A program made the position numbers and the translations under genes. From UBA1479 sp038109305 (GTDB lineage Bacteria > Pseudomonadota > Alphaproteobacteria > Rhodospirillales > Casp-alpha2): a stretch of DNA of 64,000 nt. Shown here in pieces: positions 44,154 through 53,429 of the stretch (position 1 is the stretch's first letter; every line of letters begins with the position of its first letter). The stretch spans positions 186,001 to 250,000 of the forward strand of contig JAYNIR010000002.1 in NCBI GenBank assembly GCA_038109305.1, given 5' to 3'. The notes under the pieces are model-generated. The model was not told the DNA's origin, did no database searches, and was given only the letters and a program-made list of their open reading frames with translations.

Positions 44154-44773
44154 TCAGGCGTCCGGGCGTCCCAACGCTTCCTTAAGCTGGCGAACTTCGT
44201 GTTCCAACCCGGCAATCCGCGCATCCCGGCGGGCCGCGGCCTATGCGACATCGGCGGCCTCAACCCGGCGCGGAATATGCTGCGGGCAATTGGCGTCCCA
44301 GGCGGTGACGGTGAACAGCACCGCTTGTTCGGGCCGGGCCTTGTACACAGGCGGCATCAGGCGCAAAATCAGATCGGGATCATCTTCGACGATCCGCGCC
44401 CGGCACCAGATTTTCACCCGGTTGCGGTTGGTATAATCCATGAGGAACAAGTACGCCCGATCATTGTCGGCAAGGTTGCCGCTGGTCACGTATTGGCGGT
44501 TTCCCGCGAAGTCTGCGAAACCGATGGTTTTTTCATCCAGGGCTTTGAGAACCCTGCCGCCCCGCCCCGGTGCTGAATGTAGGTCTGGCCCGCCGCATTG
44601 ACGGCGCCGAGAAACACGCTTGTCTGATCGCCGATGAAGGCGGCAAGACCAGGATCAATGGAGTCCAACCAGCCGCCCTTAGCTTCCATTTCGGCGTAGA
44701 CGTCGCGTGACCCTTTCCGGGTTTGGATCGCCTTCACGGTGGGGCTGAAGGCGACGTCGCTGGTATAGGTCAT
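44154..44773 (-). pseudogene. Pyridoxamine 5'-phosphate oxidase-family protein with a frameshift and an in-frame TAG
   Basis: The ATG at 44773 has AGAAGGGATC upstream; the N-terminus includes FIGDQTSVFLGAVNAAGQTY and IQHRGGAAGF, typical of flavin-binding split-barrel proteins. A missing base near 44550 breaks the frame, which resumes LKALDEKTIGFADFAGNRQY, then VTSGNLADNDRAYLFLMDY. A TAG at 44241-44243 interrupts VEAADVA / AAARRDARIAGLEHEVRQLK, the usual helical tail ending at 44154. Two lesions in one gene of about 205 codons. Confidence 0.72.
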
Positions 44774-44807
44774 GATCCCTTCTTCGCGGACCGGCGGCAG
44801 CGGGATC

Positions 44808-44833
44808 GCGGCCCCTCCGGTGGGCGGGGCCGC
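44808..44833. other. GC-rich stem-loop between AhpD-like and PPOX genes
   Basis: GCGGCCCC 44808-44815 pairs perfectly with GGGGCCGC 44826-44833 around a ten-base loop, just after the AhpD-like stop. It has no T tract on the minus strand, so termination would be weak. Confidence 0.4.
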
Positions 44834-44842
44834 ATCACTCGA

Positions 44843-45397
44843 TCAGGCGGCCTTATTATGGGCCTTTACCGCCAGAAAATCGATTTCCGTGTTGGCGATT
44901 TGATTGATGTAGTTGGTCCGGGTATTCAACGCGACGTACTGCACGATTTCGATGATCTGTTCGTCATCGTAACCGGCCTGACAGACGGCGTTCACGTCGT
45001 TGGCTCCGACCGCGCCGCGGCGGCGGACGATTTCGACCGCAGAGCGGACGGCCGCGTCGGCGACGGGGTCGGAACAGCCGCCCCCGCGGTTGGCGGCGAT
45101 TTCCGCGTCATCCAGTTTCGCTAGGTTCTTGCCCAGATACGTGTGGGCCGATAGGCAGTAGTCGCAGCCATTGATTTCGGCAAAGGCGAGCGCGATGCGT
45201 TCGCGGGTCACCGCCGGAGGCTTGCCTTTGGCAAGCACGCCGGAGAGACCCAGATAGCCTTCGAGCGCGGCCGGGCTGTTCGCTACCAAACGGAACAGGT
45301 TCGGCACGACGCCGAGCTGTTTATTGACCGCCTGCAGCAACGGCCGCAAAGCGGCGGGGGCTTCGCCGATCGAAGCCGCCGTTCGCGGCTTCGGCAT
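44843..45397 (-). CDS. Carboxymuconolactone decarboxylase / AhpD-like peroxidase
   Basis: About 184 residues. The active-site CxxC with histidine is in INGCDYCLSAHTYLGKN, and the C-terminal half repeats the AhpD helix pattern (GYDDEQIIEIVQYVALNTRT). It probably reduces peroxides through the cysteine pair. The start is doubtful: the first twelve codons are antisense to a LysR remnant (45369-45590) and no ribosome site is visible, so the original start may have been replaced. Confidence 0.82.
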   Translation of the reverse strand: MPKPRTAASIGEAPAALRPLLQAVNKQLGVVPNLFRLVANSPAALEGYLGLSGVLAKGKPPAVTRERIALAFAEINGCDYCLSAHTYLGKNLAKLDDAEIAANRGGGCSDPVADAAVRSAVEIVRRRGAVGANDVNAVCQAGYDDEQIIEIVQYVALNTRTNYINQIANTEIDFLAVKAHNKAA

Positions 45398-45590
45398 CAC
45401 GCGGGTGCTGAGCTATCAGATCGCCGACCGCGTACGGGACGGAACCTTGGTGACGTTGCTGGAGGAATACGAGCCCGATCCCTAGCCGGTCAGCGTCGTT
45501 CACGCAGGACAAGGGTTGGCGCCGCTGAAAACACGAGCGTTTGTTGATTTCGCGACACAGCGGCTGCGCCGGTGGCTCGGCCGGAAGTAA
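45369..45590 (+). pseudogene. 3' remnant of a LysR-type regulator gene
   Basis: The plus strand reads IEAAVRGFGITRVLSYQIAD then RVRDGTLVTLLEEYEPDP, a typical LysR effector-domain end. A TAG at 45483-45485 is followed in the same frame by PVSVVHAGQGLAPLKTRAFV and DFATQRLRRWLGRK to a TAA at 45588. The DNA-binding half is missing; the fragment begins inside the AhpD-like gene on the opposite strand. It is a relic left by a deletion. Confidence 0.7.
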
Positions 45591-45601
45591 CCCGCAGACG
45601 G

Positions 45602-47011
45602 TTACAGCAGCATCAGCGCGGCAAGGCCCAGGAACGCGAAAAAGCCGAAAACGTCCGTCACCGTGGTCAGGAACACGCTGGACGCAATGGCCGGATCGAC
45701 GCCGAAGCGGTCCAGCACCAGTGGGATCGACGCGCCGGCAAGCCCGGCGACGACCATGTTGACGGCCATGGCTAGCCCGATCACCAGACCGATCATCTGA
45801 TCCTGGAACCAAGTCCAGGCAACGGCGCCGGTGATGACCGCGAACAAGATGCCGTTGATGCCGCCGACCAGCAGTTCCTTACCGATCACCCGGCCGGCGT
45901 TGGTCGCCGTCAACTCGCGGGTCGCCAACGCCCGAACCGCAACCGTCAGCGTCTGCGTGCCGGCATTGCCGCCCATGGAGGCAACGATGGGCATGAGGAT
46001 GGCGAGCGCCACGATCTGTTGCAGTGTCGCTTCGAACAATCCGATCACCAGGGACGCCGCAACCGCGGTGAACAGGTTGACCAGCAGCCAGCGGAACCGC
46101 GCCTTGGTGGTGTCGACGGCGGCATCGTAAAAGTCGGCCTCGCCGACCCCGGCCAGCGCCAGCATGTCTTCTTCGTGTTCTTCGTGGATGACGTCGACGA
46201 CGTCGTCGATGGTCACGGCGCCAACCAGACGCCCGGCATCATCGATCACCGGCGCGGAAACCAAGTCGCGCTGCCGGAACAGGAAGGCCACGTCTTCCTG
46301 ATCCATGGTCACCGGGATGGGGTTCAGGTCGGTGTTCATGATCTTGTTGACGGCGACCGGGCGCTTTGTGCGCAATAGCGCGCTGAGATGGATCGCACCA
46401 ATCGGCTTGTGCGACGGATCGACGACAAAGATATCGTAGAACGTGGGCGGCAGATCGTCTTCGGACTCGTCCACCGATTTGCGCATGAAGTCGATCGTGT
46501 CGCCGACGGACCAGTGTTCGGGTACGGTCACCACTTCGCGCTGCATCAGGCGGCCGGCGGAATCTTCGGGGAATGACAGGCTTTCTTCGATCAAGCGCCG
46601 GTCGGGCGCGGGCATGGCCTCCAGAACCTTGCGCTGTTCCGGCTCTTCCATTTCCTCGACGATGACGACCGCGTCGTCGGAATCCAGTTTCTGCACCGCC
46701 GCCGCGATCTGCTTGACGGACATAGCCTCCATCAGCTCTTCGCGGACGGTTTCATCCAGCTCGGCCAGGACCTCGGCGGGCATGTCCCGGCCGACGGCTT
46801 CGACCAGTTTGCCCCGGCGTTCCGTATCAAGGCGTTCGACGATGTCGGCTACGTCGGCGGGGTGCAGGCCGATGACCAGAACGCGAAGCCCGGCCTTGTC
46901 ATTGGTATCGAGCGCCTCCGCCACCGCCGCATCGACGATGTCGTGGTCCGCCTCGGCGCTGTCCTGCGACGTGCCGTAGACGCCGGCCTCGTATTCAAAC
47001 TGCTCGTTCAC
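45602..47011 (-). CDS. mgtE: Magnesium transporter MgtE
   Basis: 469 residues from a GTG at 47011 (GGAGTCGG upstream). The N-terminal superhelical domain (residues 30-140) is followed by two CBS domains (about 150-275) and five membrane helices ending FFAFLGLAALMLL. VASMGGNAGTQTLTVAVRAL contains the pore-lining residues, and the CBS region carries the acidic Mg-sensing sites. The cytoplasmic domain closes the channel when magnesium is high. It is a single-gene unit. Confidence 0.94.
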   Translation of the reverse strand: MNEQFEYEAGVYGTSQDSAEADHDIVDAAVAEALDTNDKAGLRVLVIGLHPADVADIVERLDTERRGKLVEAVGRDMPAEVLAELDETVREELMEAMSVKQIAAAVQKLDSDDAVVIVEEMEEPEQRKVLEAMPAPDRRLIEESLSFPEDSAGRLMQREVVTVPEHWSVGDTIDFMRKSVDESEDDLPPTFYDIFVVDPSHKPIGAIHLSALLRTKRPVAVNKIMNTDLNPIPVTMDQEDVAFLFRQRDLVSAPVIDDAGRLVGAVTIDDVVDVIHEEHEEDMLALAGVGEADFYDAAVDTTKARFRWLLVNLFTAVAASLVIGLFEATLQQIVALAILMPIVASMGGNAGTQTLTVAVRALATRELTATNAGRVIGKELLVGGINGILFAVITGAVAWTWFQDQMIGLVIGLAMAVNMVVAGLAGASIPLVLDRFGVDPAIASSVFLTTVTDVFGFFAFLGLAALMLL

Positions 47012-47111
47012 GGTATCCGACTCCCTTGGGCCGCCCGGAGAATACCTCAGGAGCCCCCGGAACTCAGGGGAAAATTTTGTAAAATCATGTAAAACTAGGG
47101 GGACTCCAACG

Positions 47112-47136
47112 AAAAACCCGCCTGAACAGGCGGGTT
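47112..47136 (-). terminator. Intrinsic terminator after tRNA-Leu
   Basis: AACCCGCCTG 47115-47124 pairs with CAGGCGGGTT 47127-47136 around a two-base centre (effective loop four). On the minus strand it is followed by TTTTTC. It lies 21 bp beyond the tRNA 3' end. Confidence 0.8.
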
Positions 47137-47157
47137 CTTGCTGTATACATAAAGGAA

Positions 47158-47244
47158 TGGTGCGGTCGAGAAGACTCGAACTTCCACGGGATCACTCCCA
47201 CAGCGACCTCAACGCTGCGCGTCTACCAGTTCCGCCACGACCGC
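47158..47244 (-). tRNA. tRNA-Leu(GAG)
   Basis: 87 nt with encoded CCA. The acceptor stem GCGGTCG pairs with CGACCGC. The anticodon arm CAGCG-TTGAGGT-CGCTG gives anticodon GAG. A long variable arm (TGGGAGTGATCCCGTGG) marks a class II tRNA, and the T arm has GTTCGAGTC. It reads CUC and CUU leucine codons. Confidence 0.95.
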
Positions 47245-47354
47245 ATTTTTCCTTGCTGCGAAACGAAATCTCGCGATTACATGCGGGCAGATAGCAAATC
47301 GGCGCGTTCCGATCAAGCGGAAGCGCCCGTCAGCCCGGGAAACGAGCGATTTTC

Positions 47355-48008
47355 ATGCCCCTGCCCCCCATCGAATGGCGGATTTCCGACGATCCGGTGC
47401 CCTACCCCGACGCCGTCCGAGCGATGGAGGAACGGGCCGCCGCGATCCATGCCGGGGACGCGCCGGAGCTCGTCTGGCTGTTGGAGCATCCGCCGCTCTA
47501 TACCGCGGGCACCAGCGCCGACCCGTCGGAATTGAGGGATCCGGACCGGTTTCCCGTCTACAAAACGGGGCGCGGCGGGCGGTACACCTACCACGGCCCC
47601 GGCCAGCGCGTCGGCTATGTCATGCTGAACCTGAAAAACCGCGGCAACGACGTGCGCAAATTCGTCTGCGACCTGGAGGACTGGGTCATCCACGCCTTGG
47701 CCGAATTCAACGTCATCGGCGAGCGGCGGGACGGCCGAGTCGGCATCTGGGTGCCCCAGGGTGCGCCGGGATCGAAGCTCTACCGGGAGGATAAGATCGC
47801 CGCCATCGGCGTCCGGGTCCGCAAGTGGGTGACGTTCCACGGTATCTCGCTCAACATCGAGCCGGACCTGTCGCACTTCGACGGGATCATCCCCTGCGGC
47901 ATCGAAGACCACGGCGTCACATCCCTCGTGGAACAGGGGATCACCTCGTCGACGCCGGAGGTCGACAGCGCGCTGAAAAGGACTTTCGCGGAAGTCTTCG
48001 GGGGCTGA
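47355..48008 (+). CDS. lipB: Octanoyl-[ACP]:protein octanoyltransferase LipB
   Basis: 217 residues. LLEHPPLYTAGTSADPSEL, RGGRYTYHGPGQRVGYVMLN, the lysine in AAIGVRVRKWVTFHG and the cysteine in GIIPCGIEDHGVTSL are the lipoate-transferase active-site blocks. It moves octanoyl groups from ACP to lipoyl domains of 2-oxo-acid dehydrogenases and the glycine cleavage system. It starts 110 bp after the divergent tRNA. Confidence 0.94.
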   Translation: MPLPPIEWRISDDPVPYPDAVRAMEERAAAIHAGDAPELVWLLEHPPLYTAGTSADPSELRDPDRFPVYKTGRGGRYTYHGPGQRVGYVMLNLKNRGNDVRKFVCDLEDWVIHALAEFNVIGERRDGRVGIWVPQGAPGSKLYREDKIAAIGVRVRKWVTFHGISLNIEPDLSHFDGIIPCGIEDHGVTSLVEQGITSSTPEVDSALKRTFAEVFGG

Positions 48009-48033
48009 TATCGGGCCTGAGCCGCGCCACCGC

Positions 48034-48316
48034 TCAAATGGTGGGACGCGGTGAAAAACCGGAACAGCCAGGATCATCGGCCGACGCCGAACGTACATCG
48101 GTCACCTTCTCCGCAGGCGGTCCGTCATGGCAACGCCGGCATGTCATCGACGGCGTCCTGGGCGCCGCAGAACACCGCTTCGACGGTGCCGTCGCGCCGG
48201 TTTCGGACCCAGCCGGTCAGATGAAGCGCCCGCGCCTGTTTGCACGTCCAGCCGCGAAACCAGGCGCCCTGAACCCGGCCGGAAATCACGACATGGACGG
48301 AAATGCGACCCGTCAC
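48034..48316 (-). pseudogene. acyP: Acylphosphatase, frameshifted
   Basis: The start at 48316 overlaps the pccA stop. VVISGRVQGAWFRGWTCKQA contains the phosphate-binding loop with its arginine, and TGWVRNRRDGTVEAVFCG the catalytic asparagine. The frame then stops after DDMPALP. With one extra base near 48130 removed it continues CHDGPPAEKVTDVRSASADD to a TGA at 48034, giving the usual 90-residue length. Both catalytic residues lie before the break, but the last strands are lost. Confidence 0.75.
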
Positions 48317-50298
48317 TCAAATTCCATGATGACCTGATCGACCATCAGGCTGTCGCCGGGCTTGGCGTTGACGGATTTGACCACCGCTTCCTTTTCGGCG
48401 CGCATGACGTTTTCCATCTTCATGGCTTCAAGCACGCACAATTCCTCCCCGGCCTTCACTTCCTGGCCGGCTTCGACCGCGATGGAAGCTAAAAGCCCTG
48501 GCATCGGCGACAAAAGAAGTTTCGACGTGTCAGGCGGCGGCTTGTCGGGAATATGCTTGTAAAGCGCCACGGCCCGCGGGCTCAGGACCAGAACGCGCGA
48601 CGCCGTGCCGCCATAGCTGATGACGTAATGCACGTTGTCGCGGGCGATCTGAATGGCGCGCGGCAGACCGTCGACCGTCGCCTCCATCAGCGCATCGCCG
48701 AGCCGCCAACCGGTGCGAAGCTTATGCGTCGACCCTCCGATGACGACATCGTAGCCGCCATCCGCGTGTGTCACCGTCACCGCATGCTGTTCACCCCCCA
48801 GGACGACCACCCAATCGTCGGCGACGCGCCGCCAGTGGCCTGTGGTCTGGCCCGAAATCTTGGCCGCGCGGTCTTGATAGGCCCGGTGGACGGCCACCGC
48901 CGCCGTAACGGTCAGCCCCACGTCTTCGGTCAGGGCCTTGGACGGGTCGAAGCCGTCGGGGTATTCCTCGGCGATAAAGTTGGTCGTGAAGTCGCCGGCG
49001 CGGACCCGTTTGTGGCCCATCAGCGCCGACAGAAACGCGATATTGTTGGCGACACCCTTAATCCTGAACCGATCCAGCGCCGCCGCCATTTCGTCCATGG
49101 CCGCGTTTCGGTCTTTGCCGTAGGTCACCAGCTTGGCGAGCATCGGATCGTAGAACATGGAAATTTCGCCGCCTTCGTAGACGCCGGTATCGACGCGGAC
49201 GGTCGCGTTTTCGGCCGGCGGGGTATAGCGTTCGAGCCGCCCCGTCGCCGGCAAAAAGTTGCGGAACGGGTCTTCGGCGTAAATCCGGCTTTCAATCGAC
49301 CAGCCTTCGAGCTTCACGTCCTTCTGCGCCAGCGGCAGTTTTTCCCCGGCAGCGACACGGATCATCAGTTCGACCAGATCCAATCCGGTGATGAATTCGG
49401 TCACCGGGTGTTCGACCTGCAGCCGAGTGTTCATTTCAAGGAAGTAGAAGTTTTTGTTTTTGTCGACGATGAATTCGACCGTACCGGCGGAATGGTAGTC
49501 GACGGCCTCGGCGAGCTGCACCGCCTGTTCGCCCATGGCTTTGCGGGTTTTGGCGTCGAGAAACGGCGATGGCGCTTCTTCCAGCACCTTTTGATGGCGG
49601 CGCTGAATCGAACATTCGCGTTCGTTCAGGTAAACACAGGTGCCGTGCTTATCGCCCATCACCTGGATTTCGATGTGTCGCGGTTCGACGATGAATTTTT
49701 CGACAAACACCCGGTCGTCGCCGAAACTGGAAGCGGCTTCGGATTGCGCGCGCTCAAGCCCGTCTCGGCATTCGGCGTCGTTGCGTGCGATGCGCATGCC
49801 TTTGCCGCCGCCGCCGGCGGACGCCTTCAGCATCACCGGATAGCCGATCTTGTTGGCGATCTTCACCGCGTCATCGGGGTCGGTGATCGCCTCCGTATGG
49901 CCGGGGACGACGTTGACCTTAGCTTTTTCCGCAAGTTTTTTCGAAGCGATCTTGTCGCCCATGGCCTCGATCGCGCCGACCGGCGGGCCGATGAAGGCGA
50001 CGCCCTTTTTCTCGAGCGCCGTGGCGAACCGGGCGTTTTCGGACAAAAACCCGTAGCCGGGATGGACCGCCTCGGCGCCGGTCTTTTCGATGGCGTCGAG
50101 GATTTTTTCGATCACCAGATAACTTTCGCCTGACGGCGGCGGGCCGATGTGGACGGCTTCGTCGGCCATATCCACGTGCAACGCCATCTTGTCGGCGTCG
50201 GAATAGACAGCAACAGTGCCGATGCCCATCCTCTTGGCGGTTTTGATAACGCGGCAGGCGATTTCACCGCGATTGGCGATCAGGATTTTTTTGAACAT
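48313..50298 (-). CDS. pccA: Propionyl/acetyl-CoA carboxylase, biotin carboxylase-BCCP subunit
   Basis: 661 residues. The biotin carboxylase domain (MFKKILIANRGEIACRVIKT; ATP loop KASAGGGGKGMRIAR; EMNTRLQVEHPVTE) fills residues 1-450. A BT linker follows, and the C-terminal biotinyl domain has the target lysine in VLEAMKMENVM. It carboxylates biotin for the PccB carboxyltransferase encoded at 59542. The size and order match alphaproteobacterial PccA. The acylphosphatase start overlaps its stop (ATGA). Confidence 0.92.
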   Translation of the reverse strand: MFKKILIANRGEIACRVIKTAKRMGIGTVAVYSDADKMALHVDMADEAVHIGPPPSGESYLVIEKILDAIEKTGAEAVHPGYGFLSENARFATALEKKGVAFIGPPVGAIEAMGDKIASKKLAEKAKVNVVPGHTEAITDPDDAVKIANKIGYPVMLKASAGGGGKGMRIARNDAECRDGLERAQSEAASSFGDDRVFVEKFIVEPRHIEIQVMGDKHGTCVYLNERECSIQRRHQKVLEEAPSPFLDAKTRKAMGEQAVQLAEAVDYHSAGTVEFIVDKNKNFYFLEMNTRLQVEHPVTEFITGLDLVELMIRVAAGEKLPLAQKDVKLEGWSIESRIYAEDPFRNFLPATGRLERYTPPAENATVRVDTGVYEGGEISMFYDPMLAKLVTYGKDRNAAMDEMAAALDRFRIKGVANNIAFLSALMGHKRVRAGDFTTNFIAEEYPDGFDPSKALTEDVGLTVTAAVAVHRAYQDRAAKISGQTTGHWRRVADDWVVVLGGEQHAVTVTHADGGYDVVIGGSTHKLRTGWRLGDALMEATVDGLPRAIQIARDNVHYVISYGGTASRVLVLSPRAVALYKHIPDKPPPDTSKLLLSPMPGLLASIAVEAGQEVKAGEELCVLEAMKMENVMRAEKEAVVKSVNAKPGDSLMVDQVIMEFE

Positions 50299-50505
50299 GG
50301 TGACCGAACCGAGTGCCCTTTTTGGTTTGGAACGTACGGTCCCCGAAGCGGATTAGCTTTCCCCGGCCATTGGTTTAGCCGAAAATCCGTTGCATTGCAG
50401 CGCAAAATTGGCCCGCCACGCGACGCCGGCGAATTGACGTTACGTTCCTAAGCGGTTGCGGTTAATTCTAGTAGTAGAATCAGCTGTTCATGTCGTGTTC
50501 CGGTC

Positions 50506-51306
50506 CTAAAGCTTCCAGTCGTGGGACGCCTGATAGGTGACGTCGACCGGCAGGACGCCCGCGCCGGCGCCGACGCCGACGGAGAAGCCCTGCAGTTCCT
50601 TAAAGTCTTCGGAAACCGCCAGACTGACCGCGCCGGAGACGATCTTGAACGGCCCGTCGGCCACGGTGAAGTTATGCCCCCAGCCGGAGAAACCATCGAG
50701 GTTGGTCTTCGGGAAGAAACCGATGTAGAACCCGCCAACCGCAGACACGTTACTTTGCAGCGACGGGCCGATGCCAATGAAGGCGCCGAAGTTTTCGACG
50801 TAGTCCGTTGCGATGGTGAACGAGAACGATTCTCCGATGACCGCGTTGGCGGAAACCGAAACGCTGTAGGTCATGTAGAAGCGGTTGGTGCTTGTCGAAG
50901 CATTGGCCTGCTTGATGAGCAGATTGTCGAAGTAGCCCGCCTTCTTGAAAACATTCTGCGGTTTCAGGTTGAGGCCCTGAACCATCTTCTTCCGCTCGGC
51001 GTCCGTCTTCGTGCAGAAACTTTCATCCGTGAACATGTTGGTGATTTTTTTGGCGAATTTCTGCGCCTTTTTCGCCGCACTCTCCAATTCCTTCATCGCG
51101 GAGGAAAACGGCTACAACTGCTTGTCCATGGATTTCAGGCAGTTGTTTTTAGCGGTATCGGTTTTGATCTGCTTCAACGCCTTACCGGCCAGGTCCGAAG
51201 CTCCTTTGGTCAGCTGCTTGACCGAACCACGCCGGGAATTTGGACTTTCCGGTTCCTCGTTTCCGAAAAGAATACCACCCCTTGCCTTAGCCAAACCATA
51301 TGCCAA
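50506..51306 (-). pseudogene. Hypothetical beta-rich protein with an in-frame TAG
   Basis: A helical, lysine-rich N-terminal part (VKQLTKGASDLAGKALKQIK; NNCLKSMDKQL) runs to TAG at 51112-51114. It continues in the same frame with PFSSAMKELESAAKKAQKFA and then a region of alternating small residues (YSVSVSANAVIGESFSFTIA; VGGFYIGFFPKTNLDGFSGW; GFSVGVGAGAGVLPVDVTYQ) ending HDWKL. The start is uncertain (TTG at 51306 suggested). The C-terminal part looks like an amphipathic beta-sheet, possibly surface or pore-like. I recognise no family. An ATG at 51081 would make only the 196-residue second part. Confidence 0.5.
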
Positions 51307-51409
51307 TTGTCCAACCCCGCCGGCGCGGCAGCGCTTGTCGGACCGGTCCCTGATGGCTAAGTTGTTTTTCCGCCGCTTCTCGTCAAGACCGACACCGCAG
51401 GATCGAAAC

Positions 51410-52348
51410 ATGCCCCGTATCGTCCGCATCGCCGCCTGTCAGCAAGGCCCCAACCAGGAATCCGACAGCCGCCAGGTGATCGTCGCCCGCCTGCTCGAGA
51501 TGATGAAACAGGCCAAGGCTGCCAGCGCCGACGTGGCGGTTTTTACCGAAACGGCTCTGACAACCTTTTTTCCCCGGTTTTATGCCGAAGACCGGGCCGC
51601 CATGGACGAATGGTTCGAACGCGACATGCCGAACAACGCGACCCGGCCGCTGTTCGACTTCGCCGCCGACAACAAGATCGGATTTTCGCTGGGATACGCG
51701 GAATTGACGCCGGACGGCCATCATTTCAATACGCAGATCCTGGTTGATAAGGACGCCAAGATCGTCGGCAAATACCGCAAGGTCCATCTGCCCGGCCACG
51801 CCGAATACGAGGAACGGCGCAAATTCCAGCACCTTGAAAAACGGTATTTCGAACCGGGGGACCTGGGCTTCCCCGTGTGGCGGACCATGGGCGGCGTCAT
51901 GGGCATGTGCATCTGCAACGACCGGCGCTGGCCGGAAACCTACCGCGTCATGGGGCTGCAGGGGGTGGAACTGGTCATGCTCGGATACAACACGCCGTCG
52001 TGGAACGGGCTCGGCGGGACGGACACGCCGGAACTCCGCATGCACCATTCGCACCTCAGCATGCAGGCGGGGGCCTATCAGAATGCGACCTGGGTTGTCG
52101 GCGTCGCGAAGGCCGGCGAAGAAGCGCCGGGTTATCACCTGATGGGCGGCAGCTGCATCATCGACCCGGACGGACGGATCGTGGCGCTGGCGGAGACCGA
52201 TGACGACGAAGTGATCGTCCACGATTGCGATCTGGATGCATGCAAGTTTTTGAAGGAAAGCACTTTCAACTTCGCGGTCCACCGGCGCACGGAACATTAC
52301 GGCCTGATCGTCAAGCGCACGGGGGCGGAGCCGCCGGCGGAGGCTTAG
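51410..52348 (+). CDS. Carbon-nitrogen hydrolase, N-carbamoyl-D-amino acid hydrolase-like
   Basis: 312 residues from the ATG at 51410. The nitrilase triad is E47 (VFTETAL), K124 (GKYRKVHLPG) and C169 (MCICNDRRWPETYRVMGLQ). The last segment, followed by GYNTPSWNG and HLSMQAGAYQNATW, closely resembles Agrobacterium N-carbamoyl-D-amino-acid amidohydrolase. It would release ammonia and CO2 from an N-carbamoyl amino acid in hydantoin or pyrimidine breakdown. No hydantoinase gene is near, so the physiological substrate is open. Confidence 0.87.
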   Translation: MPRIVRIAACQQGPNQESDSRQVIVARLLEMMKQAKAASADVAVFTETALTTFFPRFYAEDRAAMDEWFERDMPNNATRPLFDFAADNKIGFSLGYAELTPDGHHFNTQILVDKDAKIVGKYRKVHLPGHAEYEERRKFQHLEKRYFEPGDLGFPVWRTMGGVMGMCICNDRRWPETYRVMGLQGVELVMLGYNTPSWNGLGGTDTPELRMHHSHLSMQAGAYQNATWVVGVAKAGEEAPGYHLMGGSCIIDPDGRIVALAETDDDEVIVHDCDLDACKFLKESTFNFAVHRRTEHYGLIVKRTGAEPPAEA

Positions 52349-52372
52349 CCTCTTTTTTTCAGGGCGGAGCCA

Positions 52373-53353
52373 TCAAGCCCGCTGGAGAATGCCGTCCAGC
52401 CGCTCCTGGATAATCGCCTCAGCCTCCGCTATGATCCGGTCGATCAGTTCCTTGCACGTCGGCACGTCGTTGATCAGCCCCGCCACCATGCCGCAGGACC
52501 AGGGCGCGTCATAGACCTCCCCCCGCTGCATGACCTTGCCATAGACACCCGCCATTTCGTGCTGGATGTCCTGATAGGTCACGTCGGCGCCTTTTTCCCG
52601 CTCAATCGCCTGCACCCGTTCGACGGCGGCGTTGTTGAGGACCCGGACGGTGTTGCGGATCGGCCGCATCAACAACCGCGTGTCGCGCTCCGACGCATCG
52701 ACAATTGCTTGCTTGACCGCCTCGTGCACGGGGGCTTCCTTCGTCGCGATAAACCGCGTGCCCATGTTCATGCCGTCGGCGCCCAGCGCTAACGCGGCGA
52801 CCAGGGACCGCCCGTCGGCCATGCCGCCGGAGGCGACAATGGGGATGTCCAATTCATCCGCCGCGCGGGGCAGCAGGATCATGTTGGGGATGTCGTCTTC
52901 CCCCGGATGGCCGGCGCATTCAAAACCGTCGACGGAGACCGCATCGCAGCCCAGTTCCTGCGCCTTTAGGGCGTGGCGCACGGACGTGCATTTGTGGATG
53001 ACCTTGATGCCGTTGTCACGGAACAGGCCCATCCATTTCTGCGGGTTGTTGCCCGCGGTTTCGACGACCTTGACCCCGCCACGGATGACCGCGTCGATAT
53101 AGCCCGGATAGTCCGGTTCCTTCACCGACGGCAGAAAGGTCAGGTTGACGCCGAAAGGCTCCGCCGTCATGTTGCGGCAGCGGGCGATTTCGTTCACCAG
53201 GTCCTTGGGCGTAGGCTGGGTCAGCGCCGTGATGATGCCGAACCCGCCGGCATTGGAAACGGTCGCCGCCAGATCCGCATAGCCGACAAAATGCATGCCG
53301 CCCTGAACAATCGGATGCCGGATGCCCAAAAGGTCGGTCAATCTGGTGCGCAT
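52373..53353 (-). CDS. Nitronate monooxygenase (2-nitropropane dioxygenase family)
   Basis: 326 residues from MRTRLTDLLGIRHPIVQGGM. The FMN-binding TIM barrel has CDAVSVDGFECAGHPGED, with the family's catalytic histidine in GHPG, and IVASGGMADGRSLVAALALGADG. It oxidises nitronates or related carbanions. It is divergent from the PhyH gene, and the intervening 76 bp contains TTGTATACAA, so the two are probably controlled together. Confidence 0.88.
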   Translation of the reverse strand: MRTRLTDLLGIRHPIVQGGMHFVGYADLAATVSNAGGFGIITALTQPTPKDLVNEIARCRNMTAEPFGVNLTFLPSVKEPDYPGYIDAVIRGGVKVVETAGNNPQKWMGLFRDNGIKVIHKCTSVRHALKAQELGCDAVSVDGFECAGHPGEDDIPNMILLPRAADELDIPIVASGGMADGRSLVAALALGADGMNMGTRFIATKEAPVHEAVKQAIVDASERDTRLLMRPIRNTVRVLNNAAVERVQAIEREKGADVTYQDIQHEMAGVYGKVMQRGEVYDAPWSCGMVAGLINDVPTCKELIDRIIAEAEAIIQERLDGILQRA

Positions 53354-53411
53354 GGTTTTGTCCCGCTTGATTTCCTCATCCCGGGGGATTTCGTTTCTCC
53401 CGCCCAAATCT

Positions 53412-53421
53412 TTGTATACAA
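53412..53421. promoter_or_regulatory. GntR-type operator palindrome between divergent NMO and PhyH genes
   Basis: TTGTATACAA, identical to the copy at 6543, lies 58 bp from the nitronate monooxygenase start and 8 bp from the PhyH start. The 8 bp spacing to the coding start is the same as at the acyl-CoA dehydrogenase. Confidence 0.55.
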
Positions 53422-53429
53422 TTCGGCCC

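Noticed and set aside
47142..47149. TGTATACA core between tRNA-Leu and its terminator
   Set aside because: It lacks the flanking TT/AA of the operator copies and lies downstream of the tRNA, not in a promoter.
48553..50133. 526-codon open frame antisense to pccA
   Set aside because: Mirror of a fully conserved biotin carboxylase; no ribosome site and no recognisable domain.
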